Of a stretch of 64,000 bases of DNA, positions 23,089 through 34,130 are shown in pieces. Under the pieces are notes generated by a model. It was not told the DNA's origin and did no database searches. It was given only the letters and a program-made list of their open reading frames with translations. Position numbers and translations under genes: made by a program. The first letter of the stretch is position 1. Every line of letters starts with the position of its first letter. The stretch lies in NCBI GenBank assembly GCA_032988165.1, contig JANTQF010000133.1, forward strand, positions 1 to 64,000, written 5' to 3'. The stretch is from Emmonsiellopsis sp. PD_33. Taxonomy: Eukaryota > Ascomycota > Eurotiomycetes > Onygenales > Ajellomycetaceae.

Positions 23089-24155
23089 GACAGGCGGTAT
23101 GGGGCGGCCTTGAAGGCTCATAGACCCTTTTTGATTCCCCCGATGTCTTTTCTCTCTATATTTCTTAGCAGTTTACTTTTAACTACTGCGAAACAAGAAT
23201 GAATGAATGTCCCTCTTAACTTGCTCTTCCCCTTTTCTATTTCGTAACACCCGCGTTAACGAAGAGCAAGAAGTAGCAGCCGGCGGAGAAATCGTTTCCG
23301 AATCCTCTCCTCGCTCACTTAAACCACTGCATATATAGCTGAATGAAAGACCGCTTCGTCCTAGGAACTGGAGTCGGTAGGATCGGCTATCGGGATCAAA
23401 AACGCCAAGCCCAAGCCCCCTCACAAGCCGCTATCCAGACCTAACCCCCAAAAATAGCGATGTTCTAGGCGTGCTGGCCCCAAATTAGTTAAGCGCCTTA
23501 ACCAAAAGCTAGGGAAGAACCACCTAACAACAAACTAGAGCAGGATGAGCGGGGGGTCAGCTGGCCGTCAGATTTTTCAGACGAGCACCTACAACGAGTT
23601 CTACTTTTTGCGAGATCTCACTGTCTTTGTTTCATTTTATCCAGGCATTGTGTAGTTAATCGAAATATTTTAGTGAGCTCAGCTCGTTGTCGACGGTTCT
23701 TATATCTATATACAGAAGAAAAAAAAAAGGGTTTCGGGAATTTTTTTTGTCTATGACGATGACGCACGCCGCCAAACTTGGTCCCTGGGAAATCAGATAC
23801 ATATGTGGGGGGCTGGAGGCGCCGGGTAAAAGCGAGGTTGGCTCGGATAAAACGAACAACATTCTAGAGCTCTGTGATGGGGAACAGATATGTAGAACAA
23901 ACTGGATTTTTACCCTCACTTTTTTCACCTTGGGATAAACTTAAGAAAGAATTGGATGATAATAGCATCAAGAGCCACGGAAGAATATGGCTCTTCTTAA
24001 AGATGAAACAGTAGAAAAATGTAACTCTACTTACACCGGGTTACCGGCCAAGCATTTAGAGCTCCCAAACTGCCCGCTCTCTCCCACTTCGGCCCCGCCC
24101 CGCACCACCAGCTTCTTTTTTATGCTAAACAGCTCTCTCTTCTGTCTGAACTTTC

Positions 24156-24161
24156 GGCTTC

Positions 24162-24198
<37 letters not shown>

Positions 24199-24199
24199 T
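24156..24199 (+). promoter_or_regulatory. CTT pyrimidine tract upstream of xylitol dehydrogenase
   Basis: An almost uninterrupted run of CTT/CTTC units about 120-160 bp before the start codon at 24,319. Such tracts commonly precede transcription start sites of well-expressed filamentous-fungal genes; the functional reading is inference. Confidence 0.45.
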
Positions 24200-24318
24200 G
24201 TACATATTTTCATTCTCCCAGCAAATCATCCCTCCAAGACATTCAACATACTATCTATACTATCAAGCAGGCAAGCCTGGTGACATCATACATACATACA
24301 ACGCATATTCTATCCACA

Positions 24319-25620
24319 ATGGCTGCCGGCGCTCCAAAGGTGTGTACGATATTATATCCTCATTCTAAACCATTTCATCTGGCCAATTGAGACTGTAATT
24401 GGGCCTTACAATGGCCATTCAGTCCCATCAATTCCGTCCGGAATCCCTATCGTTCCCACCAAATATATGCATGAAACAACTTAAACTGCTAATCACATCC
24501 AAACAGAACCCCTCCTTCATCCTCGAAGGCATCAAAAAAGTCAAATACGAGGACCGCCCCATCCCAACCATCCAGAACCCCTACGATGTCCAAGTCCACG
24601 TCAAATACACCGGCGTCTGCGGTAGCGACGTACGCATCCCCCCTCCCCTATCAAACCAGACCAAACCAAACTAACCCACCGCCCAAAATCCAGGTCCACT
24701 ACTGGGACCACGGCGCCATCGGCGACTTCATCGTGAAATCCCCCATGGTCCTCGGCCACGAATCCAGCGGCATCGTAACCGCCGTCGGCTCATCCGTCAC
24801 TTCGCTACGAGCCGGCGACCGCGTCGCTCTCGAACCCGGCATCCCCTGCCGCCGCTGCGAACCCTGCATGTCCGGCAAATACAACCTGTGCCTACACATG
24901 CGCTTCGCCGCCACCCCGCCCTACGACGGCACGTTGGCGAAATACTACATCCTCCCCGAGGACTTTTGCTACAAGCTGCCCGAGCACGTGGGGCTGGACG
25001 AGGGCGCGCTGATGGAGCCGCTCGGCGTCGCGGTGCATATCACCAAGCAAGGGTCGATTGTGCCGGGGGATACGGTGGTGGTGTTTGGAGCTGGGCCGGT
25101 GGGGTTGTTGTGTGTTGCTGTCGCGAGGGCGTTTGGCGCGAGTAAGGTTATTGCGGTGGATATTCAGCCGAATCGGTTGGAGTTTGCCAAGGGGTATGCG
25201 GCGACGGGGACCTATGAGCCTGTTCGCGAGCTGGATGCGAGGGGCAATGCGGAGAAGATGAAGGAGGTGCATGCGTTGGGGAGGGGTGCGGATGTTGTTA
25301 TTGATGCGTCCGGGGCGGAGCCGTCGGTTCATACGGGTATTCATGTGTTGAGGACTGGGGGTACGTATGTGCAGGGTGGGATGGGGAGGGATGTTATTTC
25401 CTTCCCGATTATGGCGGCGTGCACGAAGGAGTTGACGATTAAGGGGAGCTTTAGGTATGGGAGTGGTGATTATAAGTTGGCCCTGGCGCTGGTGGCGGAT
25501 GGGAAGGTGGATGTTAAGAAGCTGATTACTGGGGAGGTTAAGTTTGAGGAAGCCGAGAGGGCGTTGATGGATGTTAAGGGGGGGAAGGGGATTAAGACGC
25601 TGATTCGGGGAGTGGAGTAG
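24319..25620 (+). CDS. xdhA: Xylitol dehydrogenase (NAD+-dependent, zinc-type)
   Basis: Three exons: a 21-nt first exon (24319-24339, MAAGAPK), 24507-24629 and 24694-25620, giving 356 residues. It is a medium-chain zinc alcohol dehydrogenase. Catalytic zinc ligands are visible at C45 (GVCGSD) and H70/E71 (LGHESSG). The structural-zinc cysteines are all present in PCRRCEPCMSGKYNLC. The cofactor site is GAGPVG followed by AVDIQPNRLEFAK, an acidic D at the strand end favouring NAD+. Conserved SFRYGSGDY and the overall pattern match fungal xylitol dehydrogenases more closely than L-arabinitol 4-dehydrogenases. It oxidises xylitol to D-xylulose in pentose catabolism in the cytosol. The very short first exon and the 167-nt first intron are supported by phase and by the family's N-terminal length. 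Confidence 0.9.
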
Positions 25621-26555
25621 TTGGGGATGGATGTCTGGGTTTCGTTTTTGGTTCGTGCATATGTTTATGACCTTTTTTTTTTAGCTGTTCATATCGTTTG
25701 TACTTCTTTTTTTGTTCTATTTTGGAGAACAGTATATATGGTTTAATGATGAGGTCTCTCTGATGCTTGTGGTGTCGTTCCTGTATTTCACTCTGTATAT
25801 TTCCCCAATGCCACACCACTGCCTTCTGTATCATTATGAGAGGAGGCAGCAGAGTAGGAAAAGGGATAACAATGGATAGCAAATACAAAGCCAACACCCA
25901 AATCCTAACCGCTCATATCCATGTCCCGGTGTATATCGGTTACATTAGTATTATTAGAGAAATAATGTACGGTAGGTATGTATGTAGTATAGACATAGCC
26001 GTTGGGTGGAAAACATGAGTAATTAGGAAAAAGGGGTAAGGAAGGAGTTCGTTCAGTCGACAAGCCCCGACGGATGGAGAAAGGTATTACAAAATTTGAT
26101 GATGGTAGTGCAGTGATGGATGTATGGATGCAAGAGAAGAAAGGCCGTGAAGGAGAAGGTGAGACGGAAGTAGGTGTATAAAAGGGGAATGGAACGACTG
26201 TTTGGGTTGAGAGGGTAAGCTGATGGTGCTATGGGTATCGTTTGCTAAGCGTATAAAGCGAGGCGAGGGGAGCGCGAAGAGGTATCGGTATATGAGCATG
26301 GAATGGAAAAGGAAAGGAAAAGCAATGCTGGCTGGGTACTCAATGGCACGGAAGAAGGATGGGTCCGCGACGAAATGGCAGGAAATCAGATATGAAAGAA
26401 ACATGCTGGGGAATATGAGATAAAATGGGGGGGTCGGCCAGGATAAAGGGGAATGGAACAGGGTGCAACGGTGAGGGAAGTACGTATTTGCATCGCCTTG
26501 ATAGGAACCTAGCCAGGCGGGATGCACATCATCTTGTTCGCAAAGGAGGAGAGTG
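25621..26555. other. Convergent 3' intergenic gap
   Basis: Between the 3' ends of the xylitol dehydrogenase and Rab-like genes. It has a T-rich stretch soon after the xylitol dehydrogenase stop and otherwise nothing recognisable. The 146-codon minus frame at 26,087-26,527 is Ser/Pro/Leu-rich and looks like chance. Confidence 0.5.
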
Positions 26556-27918
26556 TCAACAACAACTACCCCTCCTCTGGCTTGGCCCGCTCAGCCTAAA
26601 CACGTCCTCCCATTCCCTTATCCCACTCACCCATCCGCTGCCACTCCGTCCTCCCCTCCCCTTCCTCCGCCTCAACTGCCCTATCGAATCATCAATCGTG
26701 ATCCCACTTCGTATACTACCCCCGTCACTCGTTCCAGTCCCGTACATTCCTCCATCCCCGTATTGAATCCCGCTCTGTGGATCATCCGGATCGATCTCCC
26801 CCAGCTCGATCTTAGTCAATATAATCCGCGCCAACCGGTTGAACAGCTCATCCACATTATCGCCCGTCAACGCAGACACCTCTACTGCAACGGGTATGTT
26901 CGACTTCGCAGCCCACCTCGACGCCTCATCCAACGACACCTCGCGCCCCTCCGCCGCTACCGTCGCCGTCATCCTCGTCCCCGCATTTGGTCCGTTCATC
27001 GACCGCATTGACCCACCGCCATCGAATGGAAAAGGCGACTGTTTGCTCGATGTGCTCGACGGTGTTGGCGGTGCCCGAAGCATATCCTCTCCACCACTGC
27101 CACCACTAGTCCCATATCCATAAAAATCTCCAGCCTGCGACATCGTGTCGCCCGGCAACAGATCACTCTTATTTCCTGCTAGCAGCACTGTGAGATTTGG
27201 CGATGCGAGGGCTCGTGCGTCCATGAGGAAGGTTGGGAGGGAGGAGAAAGAGTTGTGTGAGCCAACATCGTAGATAAGGATTGCGCCGGCGGCACCGCGG
27301 TAGTAGGAGCGTGAGACGGAGCGGAATCGTTCAGTCCCCGCAGTATCCCAGAGTTGTAGCTTGATGCGTTTCCAGCGTGAGCCGGTGCCGATCTTCACGA
27401 TTTTGGAGGAGAATTCGACGCCGATTGTTTGGGAGGAGAGGACGCGCCCTGGGTTGGGTTAGTGGGGTTGGTAATGGGATATGTTATGGGGTATTGCAAT
27501 CGCAGAGGGAGTCGGAGTATGGATGGGGTGTGCGGTATGGGAGGGCCCCTACATTCATTTTTCACGAAGCGATGGAGGAGGCAGGATCTAGGATTGCAGA
27601 TGAGAGGTCAGCATTGTGCCAGCGGTAGAGATAGGTAGAGATAGCGGCACAGATAGAGACATAGCTATGGATAGACATGTCTGATATCAACGAGAGAAGA
27701 GGGGGGATAGACAGACTTTCCAGCACCGCTCGGGCCCAGCAGTATGATCTTTGCCAGGTAGTCGTACATGCTATCCAGTTCCTGCAGAAGGGTCAAGCCA
27801 AGGTCAGTTGCATGCTAGCACACACATGTTCATAGATACACTGGCCTCCACTGACCTGGTTGAGCTCTGGCAGAGACGAAGCGGACGAAGCATTGGACAG
27901 CCGCCTCTGACGCGCCAT
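26556..27918 (-). CDS. Rab-family small GTPase (Rab4/Ypt4-like) with insert
   Basis: Four exons, 27918-27856, 27781-27717, 27587-27553 and 27448-26556, give about 351 residues, much longer than a typical Rab (about 200-220). The P-loop GPSGAGKS (residues 37-44) is assembled across a splice. Effector region TIGVEFSSKIVKIG, switch II LQLWDTAGTERFRSVSRSYY, NKSD and VSALTG boxes are present. The C terminus ends GSCC, a double-cysteine geranylgeranylation signal, so it should sit on endosomal or Golgi-type membranes. Two oddities stand out. Switch II reads DTAGTE where most Rabs have DTAGQE, and about 60 low-complexity residues (Gly/Ser/Pro-rich) are inserted between NKSD and the SAL box. Closest recognisable match is the Rab4/Rab14/Rab2 group; the exact subfamily is uncertain. 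Confidence 0.88.
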
Positions 27919-28553
27919 GGCGTCTGGAACCGGGAGAGAAGACGCAGAGATGGCCTCGAGGACGTGGATGGAGAGGAATGGATGCGACTGTGGGCAGTGG
28001 ACGGAGGGTAGTAACTGTGATGAGGTAGTTATGGGGCTTGGTGTGGCTTGAGAGGTTGGCGGTGTGGTTGGTGATGCGATGCACCAACAGGCCTTAACTA
28101 GTAGTACTAATGGCTGTCTACCCCGGCGGCCTCGGGGGAACGAACTCTCTCACGACCGCTGGATGTATATTGAGTGCGTATTATTGCTTCTATCCCTGCG
28201 ACTCCCGGCGGGCAAACTAATTCTCTAGCCAGGCATAACGTTCAATATTTCATCGTCTTCTGTTCGCTGTTGTCGTCTTTGCCTCGGCACATCAAGCCAG
28301 GCCACATCCATTTGATATCCACGCCAGCATCACGACAGGCCACGGAGTCGGCGCAATTATTTCTGATGGAGTGATCCAAGGCATCCGTTGGACTCGTCAC
28401 TCTTTTGCCAGGTTGGACAGAAGGCAGAAGGGGATTTTTCGGGAAAAAAGGTATCCATAGACGCCATATAAAAAAAACCCGAACCATCCGTTCCTTTGCT
28501 CCCTCATTCTTCATACCCCTATCAGAGTATTCCTTTCTAGCCAGATTGAAAGC
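27919..28553. other. Divergent promoter region, Rab-like GTPase / PAF-acetylhydrolase
   Basis: Intergenic DNA between two divergently transcribed genes. No coding feature is supported. Confidence 0.5.
28467..28473 (+). promoter_or_regulatory. TATA box upstream of the PAF-acetylhydrolase gene
   Basis: A TATAAAA match begins about 87 bp before the ATG at 28,554 and is followed by an A-run. The spacing fits a TATA element for this gene. It is a motif match only. Confidence 0.4.
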
Positions 28554-30165
28554 ATGGCCTTTTCTCTACTTCAAATCCCCTCTTTCCCGTCGTTTACAGG
28601 ACCTCACAAAGTTGGCACATCAGAGTTTGAGATCCCCGTCTCTTCCCTCGATTCTCCCGCTGCCACTCCGCAATCTGATATCCCGCTCTCCACGATCCTG
28701 TTCCGAGTATTTTATCCTGCAGAAGAGGGAAACCATGCATCAAAACCAGTCTATTGGATCCCGGAACCACAAGGCGCATTTTCCGGTGCCCTTGCGGAGT
28801 TCCTGGGCCTGCCAAAGCGGTTGTCCAACCTGTTAGCGTATGTTGGCCCATCCGTTTCCTGAGGCCTCGTTGTACCACCATTGCTGGTCTAACCTGTTCA
28901 ACAGGATACTACCAAACACGCTCAAGTGGGTCAAGATACCCGCCTATCGAGATGTACCACTCAAAGCCTCAACGCTACCATCAAAGCGCTGGCCAGTTAT
29001 GGTCTTCTCTCATGGCATTGGGGGATCCAGGAACATGTACAGTTACCTTCTAGGTTGCTTAGCAAGCTACGGGATCATTGTGATTGCGCCTGAACACCGG
29101 GATGGGAGTAGCCCCGTCTCTTTCGTACGGGGCCTCCAGGGGGGGCAATCCCAGGAAAAGGTGCCATATCAAGAGATCAAGCATGTCTTCGATCCCAAAA
29201 TTCTGCATAAGCGACACGCGCAGTTGCGAATTAGGCTGTGGGAACTTGGGCTTGTCCACGATGCACTTTTGAAATTAGATGCCGGGAAACAGTTATCAAA
29301 TCTTATTGAGGCCGGCGTGGGGGGCCCAGTCTTTACATCAAGCCTCGATATCCACAGCCCAAGCAGTATTGTGTGGGCTGGACACTCATTCGGCGCGGCA
29401 AGCATGGTCCAATTCGTCAAGTCGATATATTGGGGTCATGTCAGCCAGAGTGAACCATCAATGACATTTGAACCATCCTTCTCGCAATATAAACCACTAT
29501 ACCAACCTGACTGGAATAACAAGTTGGTTTCCCAAGTCACTCCAGCCTCCCCTCTAATCCTGCTGGACCTCTGGAACCTCCCATTACTTGGCGACGACAT
29601 GAAATGGCTCTGGGAAAAGCCACTGCCCTGCTACGCTTCTAAAGACAAACATCCCACGAACGTCCTAGCCATTCTCAGCGACGAGTTCTTCAAATGGGCC
29701 GCTGGACTGAAAGCTACACGATTCGCCCTATCAAACCGAGCAGTTCCCGGCTCCCCTAACCAAACAACGAGCGAAAGCCAACCCATAGGGCCCCGGGTCT
29801 TCTACGCCACCAAGTCTGCTCACCTTAGTCAATCGGACGCCGGCATGCTCTTTCCGTGGGTCATGAAACGATTTCGACAGGCAGAGGAACCTGAGCGTAC
29901 GATGCAGCTCAACGTCACAGCCGTCATCCAAATGCTCAGGGAAAGCGATGTCCCCTTCGATCTAGATGAGGAAACGCAACATGCACTAGAGAATGTTGCA
30001 GATGTTAGCACAGAGACGGCTGAGAATGAGAGTGCGAAGCCGGGTCATTTTAGCCCGAGTATCTTTGCAACAGATGGCTCAGTTAGGGGGTGGTTGCCGA
30101 TTTCATTGATTGATGACTCGAAACCCATGCCGGAGTTCGAGGTTCGGACGGCGTTGAAGCTTTGA
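28554..30165 (+). CDS. PAF-acetylhydrolase-like phospholipase/lipase
   Basis: Two exons, 28554-28837 and 28905-30165, give about 514 residues. The sequence follows the platelet-activating factor acetylhydrolase group of serine hydrolases: N-terminal GPHKVGTSEFEIPVSS, the oxyanion-region MVFSHGIGGSRNMYSYLLGC followed by APEHRDGSSPVS, and the nucleophile elbow GHSFGAAS with Ser256. These enzymes remove short or oxidised sn-2 acyl groups from phospholipids. No clear signal peptide or transmembrane segment is seen, so it is probably cytosolic. Compared with mammalian enzymes it has a long middle stretch between the elbow and the C-terminal His region. Natural substrate is unknown; signalling to a host is not supported by sequence. 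Confidence 0.88.
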
Positions 30166-30782
30166 ATTGATGTATTCAAAGTTAGACAACTTTCGCGGGT
30201 GTTTCTTACTACCCTCTTTATTTCCCCTCCCCTTTGATCATCGTCGATTCAGCCTTCTCGATAAAACCTTCTCAATAAACAACATTTCCCCCGAAAAACG
30301 CGATTTCAAACCTATTATGAGTCCTTTATAGCGGAGTCTGGGTCAAGCCGAACTCTATTCAGGGGCGTTTACTTAAGCTAGATCCAGACGGATGACTTAG
30401 AACCTTTGTTTTTAAATGATTTTTCCTGGGGATTTGGCGACAATGCCCATCTGTTTTCACATAAACCGCCGCCCTTGTTGGATCCATATACATTGCATTT
30501 CTGATCTTTTATTAGATAATTTAAGAATTTATTCGCATTCTAGCAAGCATTGCTTTTCGAACTATATCTCTATCTATCTAGAAATAAGAATTGGTTTGTT
30601 TGGTTGAGCAAAATCTGCTCCGAGCCGATTTTATATCCTGCGCCAAGTTTCCGCTTGGCATCGAAAACGGCCTAGCATCGGAAAAACAATAATAATAAGA
30701 CTCCCTCTGTCCTCGTGGGCCAGCGAAAGTTAGGAAGAATCATCGAGCCAGGCAAAAAACCGACAAAACAAAAAAAGAAATT
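30166..30782. other. Intergenic gap before the tRNA gene
   Basis: 3' region of the PAF-acetylhydrolase-like gene followed by AT-rich DNA. No gene or repeat is recognisable. Confidence 0.45.
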
Positions 30783-30877
30783 CTCCTCGACAGGGAGTCG
30801 AACCCTGGTCTCCCGCGCTTCTCAGGTTGCAGTGATGCAGTGACAAGCGGAAATCATAACCGTTAGACCATCGGGGA
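30783..30877 (-). tRNA. tRNA-Asp(GUC) with a 23-nt intron
   Basis: On the minus strand a full cloverleaf can be drawn: 7-bp acceptor stem (TCCCCGA with TCGAGGA, one C-A mismatch at pair 4), a D arm containing GGTCTAACGG, anticodon stem TCCGC/GCGGG, and T arm CAGGG-TTCGACT-CCCTG. The anticodon loop reads TTGTCA-C, giving anticodon GTC and Asp identity. An insertion at 30,818-30,840 sits after the base 3' to the anticodon, the canonical nuclear tRNA intron site. Without it the tRNA is 72 nt, normal for tRNA-Asp. The acceptor mismatch and exact intron edges are the uncertain points. There is no encoded CCA, as expected in a eukaryote. Confidence 0.8.
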
Positions 30878-30985
30878 GATGATGGGTGACGTTTCCAAAA
30901 ATTGGGCTTTGATGGGAAATCTTAACTATCTAAATCCATTGCTGTCTTGATCCCCCGCTGTCTACACCACTCCATCACTTTGGGG

Positions 30986-32455
30986 ATGTTGACCTCTTTC
31001 CTCCAGTCCTTGCCCCGGCTCGGACCAAGATGGACACCTCTCAACTTCACCAATCCAAGTTTCATTCGGTTGCCCACAAGCCAGGCAATCGAGGAGGAAA
31101 CTATCCCGGGCTATGTTGCTGGTCGATACTATCCTACCCAGATAGGAGAAATACTCAGGGACAGGTACCAAGTTGTGGGAAAACTGGGCTTTGGAGCCAG
31201 CTCAACTGTATGGCTGGCACAGGACATGAAGTAAGAAGCCCCCTGGGCACCCATCAAACTTCCACATTAACCAATTCAAAATGCAGCTATCATTGTTACG
31301 TCACCCTCAAGATTTTTATCAAGTCAACATCAATGGGGCAGCAGCTGGACGACAAGCTTAAGATATACAAACATATAGAAGGAGCTTTGCAAAGACATCC
31401 AGGTCATAAGTATGTCAGATCATTGCTGGACTCATTTGATATCAATGGGCCTGAGGACAAACATCTATGTCTTGTCCATCCCCCATTATGGGAAAGTGTG
31501 TTAGCTTTTCTATACTGGAACCCAGTACGGAGACTGCCTATCCCAGTCTTGGCTGTTACACTCTGCAGTCTATTCCTTGCTTTAGACTATCTGCATAGAG
31601 AATGCAAGATCATCCATACTGGCAAGTGTTTCCCCCCTGAGCTCTACTTCAGCCAATTACTTACAAGCATATTAGATGTTAAGGCGGATAACATTATGTT
31701 TGGCATCGCCGATGATGCAGTTTTCAGTGATTTCGAAGAGGATGAGATTAAAAGCCCTTGCCCTAGGAAGGAGCTAGATGGAAGGACGATTTATACCTCC
31801 CGTAAACTCAGAATGCCTACTACTAATGAACTAGGTGCACCTATCCTCTGCGATTTTGGCTCTGCTGTGTTGGGTGACAAAGAGCACTCAGAAGACATTC
31901 AACCCGATATCTACCGAGCGCCGGAAGTAATTCTGGAAGCCCCATGGACATATAGTGTTGATATATGGAATGTAGGGTGCCTTGTAAGAAACCCAATAAC
32001 CCTAACGCAAGAAATTTTCGTGCTTACATTCGTTAGATTTGGAATCTTTTTGAAGGGGGGTCCTTGTTCAGCGGCCAGGACACAGAATTTCAGACTTATC
32101 GGAGTCGGGCTCATCTTGCCGAAATGATACGCCTTCTTGGTCCGCCGCCACCAAATCTCCTTGCGCGGGGAAATTTAACCAAAAAGTTCTTTTCAGAGGA
32201 AGGTAATTCATCCGGTCTACCACTTTATATAGGTAGCAATAGTTGACCGTTTCTGACATTTTAGGTGACTTCTGCGCTGGAGATTTAGTGGGGCAACCCA
32301 GTCCACTCGAGGAACGAGAGACCAGTCTTGAGGAGGAGGACAAGGAGCAATTCCTCCGCCTCGTGCGAAAAATGCTGCAATGGGAGCCGGAAAAACGAAG
32401 CTCTGCCAAGGAGCTCGAAACAGACGAGTGGCTGCAGAAAGAATTACATGAATAG
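30986..32455 (+). CDS. SRPK-like serine/threonine protein kinase
   Basis: Five exons: 30986-31230, 31287-31621, 31676-31983, 32037-32202, 32265-32455, giving 414 residues with consistent phases. N-terminal YYPTQIGEILRDRYQVVGKL is characteristic of SRPK-family kinases. The glycine loop is LGFGASSTVW (67-76), the ATP lysine is K90 in VTLK, the catalytic loop is IIHTDVKADN (Asp194) and the metal Asp253 is in CDFGSA. DIYRAPEVIL and the C-terminal RMLQWEPEKRSSAKEL follow the CMGC pattern. It should phosphorylate Ser/Arg-type substrates if it keeps family specificity, but many such fungal paralogues have unknown roles. The second intron (31,622-31,675) starts GCAAGT, a GC-AG intron; it is 54 nt long and stop-free, so reading through would add 18 residues inside the catalytic loop. 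Confidence 0.88.
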
Positions 32456-33061
32456 GCGGGCGTCTCTCTTTCGGGCTGTATATTGATCGCAGATAATCCC
32501 AAGCTCGTGTCATAATACTTCATCTATTTAATTATTCATGACTGAATGCATATCCTTCTAAGATGACCCGACCATCCGCCGATTGCCCTTTGAGTCTTAG
32601 ATACCCTAATCCCTCACCCTGATGGGGTTGATACATCACAAAAGTTGTGTCTTTTTCTTGTCGCCTCATAGAACTCTATTGAACAGTTTCAAATGGGACT
32701 GGGCTCATTGTCGGCGGGAAAATCTGCATCTGGTCTATGTGTATCTCTTGCAATTGGAGAACAGAGGGCCTTTTGACTTTCTCGTCAACTGTGCGGGATA
32801 TTTGCAGATGGCCTATTTGTCGCTGAGTTGTGAAGACTTGAGATGTTCAGTTAACTTCCTCTGTCAGTGATGAAGATCAACTCTCAGACTACCCAATGAG
32901 TCCGTACCACATCATATGTGGGCCCCATTTGAGATATATCTTGGAGGGATCATGATCTTGTTCCCCTTCTTCGTCCCCCTCTTCTTCTTCTTCTGCCCCC
33001 CGCCCTTCTCGAAACACGTACATCGCCTGTTTCATTCATCCCACCATATCAAACACCAAAA
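32456..33061. other. Intergenic gap between kinase and hydrolase genes
   Basis: No gene supported. The last 100 bases are pyrimidine-rich, consistent with the promoter or leader of the following hydrolase gene. Confidence 0.5.
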
Positions 33062-34130
33062 ATGGCCGCTTCGAAAACAATCAAAGTTCCTCACCTGGGC
33101 GGCATCGTCGTCGGGTATGAACTGTCAGCCGAAACATACGACCCTTCAAAGCCCACATGCGTGCTAATCAACTCGATGTGCACCACAGCATCATTGTACC
33201 GGACCCAGTTTGAAAGTGAAAAACTCACCACGCTCATGAACCTCCTGGCCATTGAACCCCTGGGACATGGCTCCACCAGCTCGCCGATGGAGCATTTCAC
33301 ATACTGGGATTCAGCTATCATGGCCCTTCAGGTCATGGATGGATTAGGAATTCAGAAGGCGTTTGTACTGGGCACTAGCCAGGGTGGCTGGATAGCCGCA
33401 CGTATGGCGCTTCTGGCACCAGATCGGGTACGAAATTTTTTTTTGTAGCTGCCGGGATATATTTCAGTTCCACTAGTTGCCTGAACCCAACCCCAGATAA
33501 TCCAGATCCTTATAGCTAGGTTGCTAACTCGCGCCTAGATTCTGGGCCTCATGCCTATGGGCACATCGATGGACTATGAATCCCCAGAATCGCGAACAAA
33601 GGGGTGTTGGGACCCGGTACCGCTTCTGTCTCCCTTTTACGATAAATGGACTAGCGCCACGGCAACCTCGGAGTTTGTTGTTGACGATATGTGGTGCGGA
33701 ATGGTCGCTGGTCTGGGACTTGGGGAGGGCGCGAGTGCAGATATCATTGAATTTTGGCAGAAGACCGTGAAGGAGGTCTATTCCGGCGACGAGGGTAGAA
33801 AGAAGGTTCGCATGGCAGCGATCTGCCTCATGACTCGAGATGGACTCCTATTCAGGCTGTGTGATATCAAATGCCCTGTGTATTGGTTGCAGGTATGGAA
33901 GACCCCGTTGGCTCGTGGAATTCGCCAGTGCCTATGCTGATGAGTAGTTATAATAGGGGACCAACGATGGCCCATATGGCACCACTTTTCCTGGGGAGCA
34001 GATAAAGCTCTTTACTGGCTCTAGGGAAGCCAAATTGATCGTGGTTGAAGGGGGGGCACATTATCTCAATGCAACCAATCCGACTGAGGTGAACGATGCT
34101 CTTGTCGATTTGGTGAATAAGTATAAATGA
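33062..34130 (+). CDS. Alpha/beta hydrolase
   Basis: Three exons, 33062-33427, 33539-33892 and 33957-34130, give about 297 residues, normal for a single-domain alpha/beta hydrolase. The fold's landmarks are visible: strand and oxyanion region CVLINSM, LLAIEPLGHGSTSSP, nucleophile elbow GTSQGG with Ser106, a likely acid in GTNDGPYG right after the last splice, and the catalytic His in EGGAHYLNATNP near the C terminus. There is no signal peptide. Similar fungal proteins are annotated only as alpha/beta hydrolases or AB-hydrolase 1 enzymes; substrate is unknown. The three exons are recognisable by continuity of the fold as well as by GT-AG borders. Confidence 0.86.

Larger units (their letters stand above)
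22849..24318. other. Intergenic region with promoter of xylitol dehydrogenase
   Basis: No gene is supported. It contains a short GATT/GACT microsatellite at 23,052-23,088, poly-A runs near 23,720 and 23,745, and a CTT-rich pyrimidine tract before the next gene. Overlapping open frames on both strands at 23,656-23,938 look random. Confidence 0.5.

Noticed and set aside
16738..25620. A dedicated sugar-utilisation gene cluster
   Set aside because: Strands differ, no transporter or regulator lies within the group, and the genes belong to separate pathways.
30783..30877. tRNA-Glu on the + strand, from the CTTCTCA stretch
   Set aside because: Only the minus strand folds with proper T and D arms and places GTC in the anticodon loop.
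31030..32127. 365-codon + frame over the kinase gene
   Set aside because: It overlaps the kinase and reads through two introns; its start is out of frame with the N-lobe (glycine loop) in the first exon.
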